DNA from: Candidatus Brachybacter algidus
GTDB lineage: Bacteria > Bacteroidota > Bacteroidia > Chitinophagales > Saprospiraceae
Reading direction: 5' to 3'
NCBI GenBank assembly: GCA_016711705.1
Contig: JADJSK010000002.1
Location: 310,001-374,000, forward strand
DNA length: 64,000 nt
Shown piece after piece: positions 46,159 to 54,807 of this stretch (position 1 is the first letter of the stretch; each line of letters starts with the position of its first letter). The position numbers and the translations under genes are program-made. The notes under the pieces are model-generated. The model was given only the letters and a program-made list of their open reading frames with translations. It was not told the origin of the DNA and did not search any database.

Positions 46159-46219
46159 AAAATATCATACTTTGCCACCAAAGTATCATAAATCTCTTTT
46201 TACTAAGTATAACTTTACG
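46159..46219 (+). promoter_or_regulatory. LamG-gene promoter with the same operator as susC
   Basis: AAAATATCA at 46159-46167 and AAAGTATCA at 46180-46188 are 21 bp apart; TAACTTTACG at 46210-46219 lies 30 bp from the second site, against 31 bp at susC. An extra AAAATATCA occurs near 46120. The match over about 62 bp indicates a shared regulator. Confidence 0.7.
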
Positions 46220-46286
46220 TCTGACTATTTTGAGTGCCCGGTATATTTTATTCACTTCCAAACTTTGGATAAAACAAACTTTATTT

Positions 46287-49200
46287 ATGAAATATTTACA
46301 ACAATGCAAGAATTTTATTTTTATTTGGCTTATCAGCTCAGTGGGTCTTATGGCTCAAAGCCCGGTAGCTAATTTTTCTTTTTCAGGTAACACGAGGGAT
46401 GCGGTATCAGGCAGTGATGCTAAAGTAAATGGTGTTTCCTTGACTCAAGACCGCTTCGGTAATTCAGGTAGTGCTTTGAATTTTGATGGAAGTCAATCTT
46501 CTTTTTCTATGCCTAGTAGTGCTGAATTAAATACCGATAATGTTACAGTTTCTTTTTGGGCCAAGGCAACTTCTATCCCCGCTCAAGGTGAAGCTTATCT
46601 AATAAGCTTTGGTGGATGGCAAGAAAGATATAAGGTTTCTTTCCCTAATCATGGTAAGCCGGTTTGGACGACAAACAGTACTTCAGGAATCTCTGATTTG
46701 GATGCAGGAGATGGAAATACTCTAGTAGCTGGTACATGGCAGCACTGGGTTTTCGTACATGATGGAGCCAAAGATATTATTTACTTAAATGGTGTTGAGG
46801 CAAACGTTAAGAGTGTTTCTGGCAATTTGAATAGCACCAACGCGAGAATGGGTTTAGGTTATAACCCAATAGATGGCGGTAATTACTATGATGGTGCATT
46901 GGATGAAGTCAAAATATATGATGGAGCACTTTCAGGTCAGCAAGTAGCAGATTTATATGCAAGTGAAAATACTGAGGTTGCACTTCCTAATGGAATAGTA
47001 GCTGAATATAAAATGGATGGTAACGCTAATGATAATAGTGGAAATCATAATACAGGTAAAGCGACAGATGTTTCTGCACAAACTGATAGATTCGGTTATG
47101 GCAAAAGTGCATTAAGTTTTAATGGCACTACCTCAAAAGTTACAGTACCTAATTCTAATGTATTGAATTCAGATTATGCTACAATAGCTTTCTGGGTTAA
47201 ACCGACTGTACTTCCTGTCTCTGGTGAAGCATTTTTGGTTTCTAATGGAGGATGGCAACAACGTATGAAACTTTCTGTTCCTTCACATGGAAAAGTTGTT
47301 TTTACCACAAATAGCTCTTCCGGTATTAGTGATATGGATGCAGGTGGTGGCAATGAAATAGCTGCCGGTTCATGGTGGCATGTAGTAGCAGTTCATGATG
47401 GAGTCAATGATAAAATATTTATCAATGGTGCACTCGCGAATTCTAAGGCTATTACTGGGACTTTGAATTCATCATCAATGCCTCTAGGCATTGGTTATGA
47501 TGCAATTGATAATGGTGGATACTTCGACGGTTCGCTTGATGAGGTTAAGTTTTATAATTATGCTTTGTCAGATGATGATATTGCTGCCTTATATGCATCC
47601 GAAAATACATTCACTGGTTCGAATGATGATGTTGTAGCAGATTATTCTTTAAATGGAAATGGCGATGATGCATCTCAATTTGAAAATGAAGCTGAAGGAA
47701 GTGCAACCGCTACTACCAACAGATTCGGTTGGGCTAATAATGCAGCTTTGTTCAGTGGATCTGATTCTTTAACTGCAGCTAATTCAACTCAATTAAATTC
47801 AGATTTTGCTACTTATAGTTTCTGGATCAATATGACTGAACTTCCGGTGACTGGCGAAGATTTTATTCTTTACAACGGTGGATGGCAGTCAAGAATGAAG
47901 ATCTCTGTTCCGGGTCATGGAAAAGTAGTTTTCACTACGAATAGTACTTCCGGTATCAGTGACATGGATGCTGGTGGTGGAAATGAATTAGTAGCAGGTA
48001 CATGGGCTCATGTAGTTGCTGTTCATGATGGTACTAATGATATTATATATATCAATGGTGCTGTGGCAAACACAAAAGCAGTTTCAGGTGCTTTAAATGG
48101 AACAGGAATGCCACTTGGTATTGGCTGGAACCCAATCGATAAGGGGAACTATTTGCATGGTTCTTTAGACGATGTATTGGTTTACAACAGAGCGCTTAGT
48201 CCTTCTGAGGTAGCTGATTTATACAATGCACAGAAAGTAGCTCCTGTTGTCACCGGACCGTTAGTGGCTAACTATACTTTTGCAGGCAATGCAAATGATG
48301 TAACTGAATATCATAACGATGCAAATGTAAGCGGCGCTCAATTATCAAATGATAGATTTGATAAAGCTAATAAAGCCTATAATTTTGACGGAATTTCTGC
48401 GTCAATTACAGCAGAGAATTCTCCACAGCAGAATTCTGACTTTACTACAGTGAGTTTCTGGATAAATGTCCATAATTTACCTGCAAGTGGTGAAGCATTC
48501 ATACTTTCCAATGGTGGATGGCAGGAAAGATGGAAGATATCTCTTCCGGGTCACGGTAAGCCAGTATTTACTACCAATAACAGTTCAGGAATTTCTGACA
48601 TGGATAGTGGTGGAGATAATGCATTGGAAGTTGGTAACTGGACACACGTTGTAATGACACATGATGGCACTGACGACAAGATCTATTTTGATGGCGTAGA
48701 AGTAGCTAGTAAAGCTGTGGCAGGTACCTTGAATAGTACTACTCGACCTCTAGGAATTGGTTGGAATCCCATCGATAATGGAAATTATTTCGATGGTGAT
48801 CTTGATGAAATCAGAATATATAACGTAGCACTTTCTGCTGCAGAAGTGGCAGCTTTGTATGCTGAACAATCCACTCCGGAAGTAAATGCTGATACAGAAG
48901 CTCCTACAAGTCCTTTGGACCTTGAGGCTTCAGTTTTGTATACAAGCATCGATCTTTCATGGTCTCCGTCTACAGACAATGTGGCTGTAACAGGCTATAA
49001 TGTATATGTAGATGGTTCTAAAGTAGCTACTACAGAAGATTTAAACTATGCATTAAATGCCCTTACACCTTTGACTGAATTCGAATTGGGCGTTAGCGCA
49101 GTAGATGCAGCAGGAAATGAATCTTCTATTTCAACGTTGAAGGCGACTTCAGGTGAGGATGAAACACCAGACACAACACCTCCAACTGCTCCAGGCAATC

Positions 49201-50393
49201 TTGACGGAACGGTAGGTGCTAATTCAGTGCTTTTGTCATGGGATGCTTCTACTGATGACCGTGCTGTTAAAGGTTATGTCATCTCAGTAGATGGTACTGT
49301 ATTTGATACTTTAGCACCAGCTGCAACTTCAGTATTAGTGGATGGGCCTGATCCTGAGACACTTTACTCATTTGAAATTTATGCTTTTGATAATGCAGGT
49401 AACAATTCTGAAATTTCAGAATTAACTATAAGTACTTCTAAGGAGATTGATGCAGGTGAGCCGGGCTTGGTTGCATATTATCCTTTCGAGGGTAATGCAA
49501 ATGATGTAACTCCTTATGCAAATAATGGCGTAATTGGCGGTAATCCTGTTTTCGAAGCTGCCGGTCATGCAAATGGTGGTGCTCAAGCTTTGAAATTTGA
49601 TGGTGTTCAGGATTCAGTATTGGCTCCGAATGCTGTGCAGTTGATTTCTGATTTTGCCACTATTGGTTTCTGGGTGAGAGTAGACGATGTCACTCCAGGT
49701 TTGGCTGAGGCATATATTCTTGACTTTGGACACTGGTCACAAAGATGGAAAATCTCTATACCTCAACATACAAGAATCGTATTTACAACGAATTCAAAAA
49801 CGACTCAGATTCCTAACTACATAGTAGATATGGACTCTAAAGATGGTAATGAATTAGTTAAAGGATTCTGGTGGCATGTTGTTATGACACATGATGGCCT
49901 TGAAAATAAGATTTATATCAATGGAGAATTGGCAAATACTGTTTCGGCTCCCGGTAAACTAAATAGCACTAACCTTCCACTTTGCATGGGTAGCAATCCA
50001 GTAGAGGGTGGTCAGTACTTTACAGGTGCATTGGACGAATTGAAGCTTTATAATAAAGCATTGACTGCTCAGGAAGCACTAGATCTTTATCAAATTGGCA
50101 CTACAGGAACTGAGGATATTAATAAAGATATCACTGCTTTTGTAGAATCAGTATTCCCGAATCCAAGTTCTGACAAGATCACTGTTAAACATAACTTCAG
50201 TAATGTGAAGCCTATGCTTATAAGAATAATGGATGTACAAGGTCGTCAGGTAGGAGCTATCCGCTATGGCGCAGGCGAATTGCCTTTGAACAGATTCAGC
50301 ATTAATGTCAAAGACTACAGTGCAGGATCTTATTATATGAACTTTGTTTCTGAGGAACAAAGTCTTGGATCTGTGAAGTTCCAGGTAAAATAA
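46287..50393 (+). CDS. T9SS surface protein with five LamG domains and two FN3 domains
   Basis: A protein of about 1368 aa. The start is placed at the ATG giving MKYLQQCKNFIFIW, which begins a proper signal peptide; an upstream GTG adds 19 residues. LamG-like domains lie at about 25-229, 233-438, 448-648 and 657-860, two fibronectin III domains at about 870-956 and 960-1051, a fifth LamG at about 1060-1270, and a type IX sorting domain at 1287-1368 (VFPNPSSDKITV). The first four LamG domains share the core GGWQxRxKxSxPxHGKxVxTTN. No catalytic domain is seen, so it is probably a glycan-binding or adhesive surface protein. Confidence 0.9.
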   Translation: MKYLQQCKNFIFIWLISSVGLMAQSPVANFSFSGNTRDAVSGSDAKVNGVSLTQDRFGNSGSALNFDGSQSSFSMPSSAELNTDNVTVSFWAKATSIPAQGEAYLISFGGWQERYKVSFPNHGKPVWTTNSTSGISDLDAGDGNTLVAGTWQHWVFVHDGAKDIIYLNGVEANVKSVSGNLNSTNARMGLGYNPIDGGNYYDGALDEVKIYDGALSGQQVADLYASENTEVALPNGIVAEYKMDGNANDNSGNHNTGKATDVSAQTDRFGYGKSALSFNGTTSKVTVPNSNVLNSDYATIAFWVKPTVLPVSGEAFLVSNGGWQQRMKLSVPSHGKVVFTTNSSSGISDMDAGGGNEIAAGSWWHVVAVHDGVNDKIFINGALANSKAITGTLNSSSMPLGIGYDAIDNGGYFDGSLDEVKFYNYALSDDDIAALYASENTFTGSNDDVVADYSLNGNGDDASQFENEAEGSATATTNRFGWANNAALFSGSDSLTAANSTQLNSDFATYSFWINMTELPVTGEDFILYNGGWQSRMKISVPGHGKVVFTTNSTSGISDMDAGGGNELVAGTWAHVVAVHDGTNDIIYINGAVANTKAVSGALNGTGMPLGIGWNPIDKGNYLHGSLDDVLVYNRALSPSEVADLYNAQKVAPVVTGPLVANYTFAGNANDVTEYHNDANVSGAQLSNDRFDKANKAYNFDGISASITAENSPQQNSDFTTVSFWINVHNLPASGEAFILSNGGWQERWKISLPGHGKPVFTTNNSSGISDMDSGGDNALEVGNWTHVVMTHDGTDDKIYFDGVEVASKAVAGTLNSTTRPLGIGWNPIDNGNYFDGDLDEIRIYNVALSAAEVAALYAEQSTPEVNADTEAPTSPLDLEASVLYTSIDLSWSPSTDNVAVTGYNVYVDGSKVATTEDLNYALNALTPLTEFELGVSAVDAAGNESSISTLKATSGEDETPDTTPPTAPGNLDGTVGANSVLLSWDASTDDRAVKGYVISVDGTVFDTLAPAATSVLVDGPDPETLYSFEIYAFDNAGNNSEISELTISTSKEIDAGEPGLVAYYPFEGNANDVTPYANNGVIGGNPVFEAAGHANGGAQALKFDGVQDSVLAPNAVQLISDFATIGFWVRVDDVTPGLAEAYILDFGHWSQRWKISIPQHTRIVFTTNSKTTQIPNYIVDMDSKDGNELVKGFWWHVVMTHDGLENKIYINGELANTVSAPGKLNSTNLPLCMGSNPVEGGQYFTGALDELKLYNKALTAQEALDLYQIGTTGTEDINKDITAFVESVFPNPSSDKITVKHNFSNVKPMLIRIMDVQGRQVGAIRYGAGELPLNRFSINVKDYSAGSYYMNFVSEEQSLGSVKFQVK

Positions 50394-50407
50394 TTAACTG
50401 AGAAAGG

Positions 50408-50441
50408 GGTCAATGATGTCAAGCGTCATTGACCACCTTTT
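50408..50441 (+). terminator. Terminator after the LamG gene
   Basis: GGTCAATGATG (50408-50418) pairs with CGTCATTGACC (50424-50434), with one wobble, followed by CTTTTTATT. It lies 14 bp after the stop and covers a possible upstream extension of the next gene. Confidence 0.85.
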
Positions 50442-50496
50442 TATTATGCATTACTCAGTAACTATCTTTCCAACAGATCACTCTAAGACTAACTTT

Positions 50497-51564
50497 ATGA
50501 TACAAAGATTTAAGGAAAATCCGATCATTAACACGATCGATATTCAACCAAGTTTGCCCTCTTTTATAGTAGAATGCGTATTGAATCCCGGAGTGTTTAC
50601 TTTTGAAAATAAAACATGGTTGATCCTACGGGTAGCTGAACGGCCGGTTCAAAGGGAAGGATATGTTTCATTTCCAGTCTATGGCAAAAATGATGAAATA
50701 CAAATTATTGAATTCAAGAAGGACGACCCCCGGCTCGAGCTAGGTGACTCGCGATTAGTAAAATACGGGAATAAATTCTATTTATCTACCATATCACATC
50801 TACGATTGGTGTGCAGTGATGATGGAATCAATTTTTATGAACCGAATCATTTACCCACTAAGATATACGGAAAGGGTCCACTTGAGACCTATGGAATCGA
50901 AGATTGCAGGGTCAGTTTCATTGAAGATGAATATTTCTTAACATATACCCAGGTCTCTGAAAATGGCGTAGGTGTAGGCCTGATGAGAACAAAAGATTGG
51001 AGAAGTATCAAAAGGGAGGGAATGATTTTTTCTCCACATAACAAAGATTGTTGCCTCTTTGAAAATAAAATAAACGATAAGTATTTCGCTCTTCACAGAC
51101 CATCCGGCATTGAATTGGGCGGTAATTTTATTTGGTTGGCTTCTTCTTATGATCTCCTGCATTGGGGGGGGCATAAATGCATTGCCAGGACCAGAGCTGA
51201 CTCGTGGGATAGTGTAAGAATAGGTGCTGGGGCTTCCCCGATTAAAACAGAATTGGGATGGCTCGAGATCTATCATGGAGCGGATGCACATCATAAATAT
51301 CATCTTGGAGCTATTTTATTAGATCTTGATGATCCTTCAATAGTGCTCGCAAGGTCGAATGAACCAATACTTAGTCCGGAAATGGATTATGAAACAAAAG
51401 GGTTTTTTGGCAATGTCGTATTTACCAACGGACATCTTGTAGATGGTGATCAGATCACTATGTACTATGGAGCATCGGATGAGGTGATTTGTGGCGCTAC
51501 TTTATCTATAAATGAGATTTTGAAATCACTCGAAGCCCAACTATCTCAAACAATGAAAGCCTGA
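50497..51564 (+). CDS. GH130-family glycosidase/phosphorylase
   Basis: A 355-aa five-bladed propeller enzyme. The start is the ATG giving MIQRFKENPIINT, the typical GH130 opening; an in-frame ATG 28 codons upstream lies in a terminator. The catalytic region has Asp136 in GIEDCRVS, then GAGASPIKTELGWLEIYHG and LGAILLDLDDPSIVLARSNEPIL. GH130 enzymes act on beta-mannosides by phosphorolysis or hydrolysis. There is no signal peptide, so it acts in the cytoplasm. It starts an apparent operon with the MFS permease and the lipoprotein; TATCTTTC at 50463 is a possible weak promoter box. Confidence 0.9.
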   Translation: MIQRFKENPIINTIDIQPSLPSFIVECVLNPGVFTFENKTWLILRVAERPVQREGYVSFPVYGKNDEIQIIEFKKDDPRLELGDSRLVKYGNKFYLSTISHLRLVCSDDGINFYEPNHLPTKIYGKGPLETYGIEDCRVSFIEDEYFLTYTQVSENGVGVGLMRTKDWRSIKREGMIFSPHNKDCCLFENKINDKYFALHRPSGIELGGNFIWLASSYDLLHWGGHKCIARTRADSWDSVRIGAGASPIKTELGWLEIYHGADAHHKYHLGAILLDLDDPSIVLARSNEPILSPEMDYETKGFFGNVVFTNGHLVDGDQITMYYGASDEVICGATLSINEILKSLEAQLSQTMKA

Positions 51565-51589
51565 CCCTAACAAATAAAAAAGCCTTTTC

Positions 51590-52867
51590 ATGTTAGCAAA
51601 AGAAATTAATTTTTTTAAATCACATCCGCTGCCTATGCGGGTTTTATTATTGACCAACTTGATCTATGCCTTGGTTTTGCCAATAATAGAACTTTTTATT
51701 GGTGCTTATATCATGCGAAAAAGTGATGACATCAGTTTGGTTGTCATCTTTCAACTTTCATTGTATATAGGTATTCCTGCTACTTTCATGCTGAATGGAT
51801 TTCTATTAAAGCACGTTAAAATTTCCAGATTATATTCCCTTGGTATGTTGCTGAGCGGTATATCCATGACTGCTATGATGGCATTGGATGAATTGACCAC
51901 TTGGGGTATTTTTGGAACAGGTTTGATCATGGGATTGTCTTATGGCTTTTTCTGGGCAAACAGGGACTATCTGGCGTTGAATACTACAAAAGATGGTAAT
52001 AGAAATTATTATTACGGAATAGAAACTTTCTTTTACACGATAGCAGGTATCATCATTCCATTAGGAGCAGGTGCTTTTATAGCTGCCACTAAAAGTAATG
52101 ACTGGTTTGATGGCAATATTTACGTTGCTTATTATTGTCTGGCCGCTTTTGTAATAGCGCTCACTATCCTCGCGTCTATTCTTGTCCACAAGGGGAATTT
52201 TCAGAATCCCGCCAGGACACCATTTGTATTCTTTAAATTCCATCCATTATGGAATAAAATGCTGAGATTATCTGCCTTAAAAGGCATAGCTCAAGGTTAT
52301 ATCGTCACTGCCCCGGTCATGCTAATACGCACCTTGGTAGGGGAAGAAGGCAGCCTTGGATCTATTCTATCTATTGCAGCGTTTCTGTCAGCTATATTAT
52401 TGTACATCTTAGGAAGGTCTACCAAGCCTGAACATCGGCTAAAGATTTTCTCCATCGGCATCGCAATATTTTTAGTTGGGGCGATTTTGAATGCTTCCTT
52501 GTATTCTGCTTTAGGTGCTATTTTGTTTGTGCTATGCTTAAGTTTTGCGCGTCCTTTAATGGATATTTCTTATTTTCCTATACAATTGCAGGTTATTGAT
52601 TTTGTTTCAGCTAAAGAGAAAAGAAATGATTTTGCCTATATCTTTAACCACGAGATCGGCTTGTTGATCGGTAGATTGATCGGTTGTGGATTATTCATTG
52701 TGCTCGCAAGATACTCAAGTGAATATGTAGCACTAAGATATGCATTACTCGTTATTGCTGCTGTGCAATTTCTTTCCATTTTTATGGCAAAATCTATAAT
52801 TAATGACAAAGCTTGGAAAGAGCCTCATGTTGAAGTGCCACCAATCGCACAACCCATGAATCTATAA
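51590..52867 (+). CDS. MFS transporter
   Basis: A 425-aa protein with about twelve transmembrane helices and the charged loop ANRDYLALNTTKDGNRNYYYGIETFFY after helix 4. The sequence does not name a substrate; its place between GH130 and the lipoprotein, with gaps of 25 and 22 bp, suggests uptake of oligosaccharide released in the periplasm. Confidence 0.88.
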   Translation: MLAKEINFFKSHPLPMRVLLLTNLIYALVLPIIELFIGAYIMRKSDDISLVVIFQLSLYIGIPATFMLNGFLLKHVKISRLYSLGMLLSGISMTAMMALDELTTWGIFGTGLIMGLSYGFFWANRDYLALNTTKDGNRNYYYGIETFFYTIAGIIIPLGAGAFIAATKSNDWFDGNIYVAYYCLAAFVIALTILASILVHKGNFQNPARTPFVFFKFHPLWNKMLRLSALKGIAQGYIVTAPVMLIRTLVGEEGSLGSILSIAAFLSAILLYILGRSTKPEHRLKIFSIGIAIFLVGAILNASLYSALGAILFVLCLSFARPLMDISYFPIQLQVIDFVSAKEKRNDFAYIFNHEIGLLIGRLIGCGLFIVLARYSSEYVALRYALLVIAAVQFLSIFMAKSIINDKAWKEPHVEVPPIAQPMNL

Positions 52868-52889
52868 TACTAAACACAAATAAATTTAA

Positions 52890-54635
52890 ATGAACAGATC
52901 AAAGTATATATTCTTCCTTTTTATATTTCTTTTAGGATTTCTAAGCTGTAAAACTGCTACGGAATCCATACCTCAGTCAGCAGAAAGTATCACCCAACTG
53001 GCTATTCCAAGAGTGGATGAAATGCCCAATATGCCTGCACCATACATGATGAAAGATTGGAAAAAGACGGCACTTGAGTTTGACAAATATGTCTACAATT
53101 TCGACGAGAAAGGTCCATTTATGCCAATGATTTGGATGGATACAATGAAGCGTAATTTTCCACAAAATACATACGGTCTATATACAGCTTTGGGTGATGT
53201 TCGTGAAGGGCCGAATGTTAATGATGGTGAGAATCATGAAGCAATAGGTGCACTTGGATCTATAATTGGGGCTAGTCTTGTCGGTATCGATAAGAGTAAT
53301 CAGGACGGGCATAATTATGTTGCCATGGTCAAAAACTTTTTGAACAAGGACAATGGCTGGAACATTATCATGAATTTCACAAGTAAGAAAGCGCATATCG
53401 GTGGTGGTTATGGCAATGACTATTGGTATGATATCTTCAATAATGTTTTGTTCTATGGTGTAGCTAATTACTATCCAAAAGAACCAGGCTACGATGAGAT
53501 CATGCGTACGATAGCAGATCAGTTTCTTGCATCTGCGACTGCTTTGGGTAGTAATTATTCCTACTCTTTCTTTGACTTTAAGACAATGAAAGGTGGTACC
53601 AATCATATTCCTACACAAGAGGATGTAGCTGCAGGTTATGCCTTTGTCTTGTATTCTGCTTATGTTAAATATAATGATGTTAAATACCTCAAAGGCGCTG
53701 AAATGGCTTTGCAGGCATTGCAGGGACAGAAAGAAAATCGCAATTATGAATTGTTTATGCCTTTTGGAGCTTACATTGGAGCGAGACTAAATGCGGAACA
53801 AGGAACTGATTACGATGTCATGAAATTTCTAAATTGGACTTTCGAAGGTAAGTCCGTCAATCGCGATGGATGGGGAGTGATAGTAGGCAATTGGGGTAAC
53901 TATGATGTTTCCGGTATTTATGGAAGCACTAAGGATAAAGGTGGCTATGGCTTTGCCATGAATACTTTTGACCTTGCCTGGCCTTTGCTTCCTATGGTAC
54001 GATATGATCAGCGCTATTCGAGAACTATTGGCAAATGGGCATTGAATGCAGCGAACGCGGCAAGGTTATTTTATCCATACGATATTCCTGATTCACTTCA
54101 AGCATTGCCTGATAGAAAAGGAATAACCAAGAATGTCATCGCTTATGAAGGTCTTGTCAAAGAACCAAATCTACCGGGACACATTGGTAAGTCGCCATTT
54201 GCACAGGGAGATGGACCACTTTGGGCACCAGGTATGCCACAGGAGACTATGTTTTCCATATATGGAAGTGGTCATGCAGGTATTTTTGGCGGTACAATTC
54301 ATACTACAGATGTCGAAGGTGTCCTGATGCTGGATTGCATCGCTACGGATATGTTCCAGAAAAATGCGTCCTACCCAACTTACATTGTTTACAATCCATA
54401 CAAAGAAAAAAAATCTGTTAGTGTTCCTGTTGGCAGCAGCAAAGTAGATATTTATGATGCAGTTAGTCAGAAGATCATCAATAGAAATGTTTCAGGTGAT
54501 GTCAAGATTGATATCGCTGCTGATGAAGCACCGTTATTGGTCTTTATTCCTGCCGGAGCAAAAGTAATAGCAAAAGAAGGTAAATTATATGCAGGTGACA
54601 AGATTATTGATTTCAGGTTTAAAGAAAAAAAATAG
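52890..54635 (+). CDS. Lipoprotein of the same unrecognised family as the secreted protein at 41.9 kb
   Basis: A 581-aa protein with lipobox FLSC (Cys20). The whole mature part aligns with residues 25-545 of the secreted paralogue: PRVDEMPNMPAPYMMKDWKK, NDYWYDIFNN, GWGVIVGNWGNYDVSG, IGKWALNAANAARLFYP, and a C-terminal beta-rich end (TYIVYNPYKEKKSVSVPVG to LVFIPAGAK). Conserved Trp, Asp and Tyr residues suggest a carbohydrate-active (alpha/alpha)-barrel, but I cannot name a CAZy family. It is last in the GH130 operon and followed by a terminator. Confidence 0.85.
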   Translation: MNRSKYIFFLFIFLLGFLSCKTATESIPQSAESITQLAIPRVDEMPNMPAPYMMKDWKKTALEFDKYVYNFDEKGPFMPMIWMDTMKRNFPQNTYGLYTALGDVREGPNVNDGENHEAIGALGSIIGASLVGIDKSNQDGHNYVAMVKNFLNKDNGWNIIMNFTSKKAHIGGGYGNDYWYDIFNNVLFYGVANYYPKEPGYDEIMRTIADQFLASATALGSNYSYSFFDFKTMKGGTNHIPTQEDVAAGYAFVLYSAYVKYNDVKYLKGAEMALQALQGQKENRNYELFMPFGAYIGARLNAEQGTDYDVMKFLNWTFEGKSVNRDGWGVIVGNWGNYDVSGIYGSTKDKGGYGFAMNTFDLAWPLLPMVRYDQRYSRTIGKWALNAANAARLFYPYDIPDSLQALPDRKGITKNVIAYEGLVKEPNLPGHIGKSPFAQGDGPLWAPGMPQETMFSIYGSGHAGIFGGTIHTTDVEGVLMLDCIATDMFQKNASYPTYIVYNPYKEKKSVSVPVGSSKVDIYDAVSQKIINRNVSGDVKIDIAADEAPLLVFIPAGAKVIAKEGKLYAGDKIIDFRFKEKK

Positions 54636-54720
54636 AAATTATTAATTGGTGAGAAAATCCTTGATACACACACAAATTATATTGGTTAAACTTTTTTGAA
54701 TTAATAAGTTCTATTTTAGG

Positions 54721-54748
54721 GCCATCGACTAACATCGATGGCTTTTTT
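54721..54748 (+). terminator. Terminator of the GH130-MFS-lipoprotein operon
   Basis: GCCATCGA pairs with TCGATGGC across a short loop, and TTTTTT follows. It lies about 85 bp after the lipoprotein stop. Confidence 0.85.
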
Positions 54749-54807
54749 CTTACCTTAGTTTCCTATAATTTCCTATTTTTAAAACTTCAACCATAAAAGA
54801 TCAAGCC

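Noticed and set aside
46139..46372. Short open frame overlapping the LamG gene start
   Set aside because: It overlaps the promoter and the signal-peptide coding region of the LamG gene in another frame.
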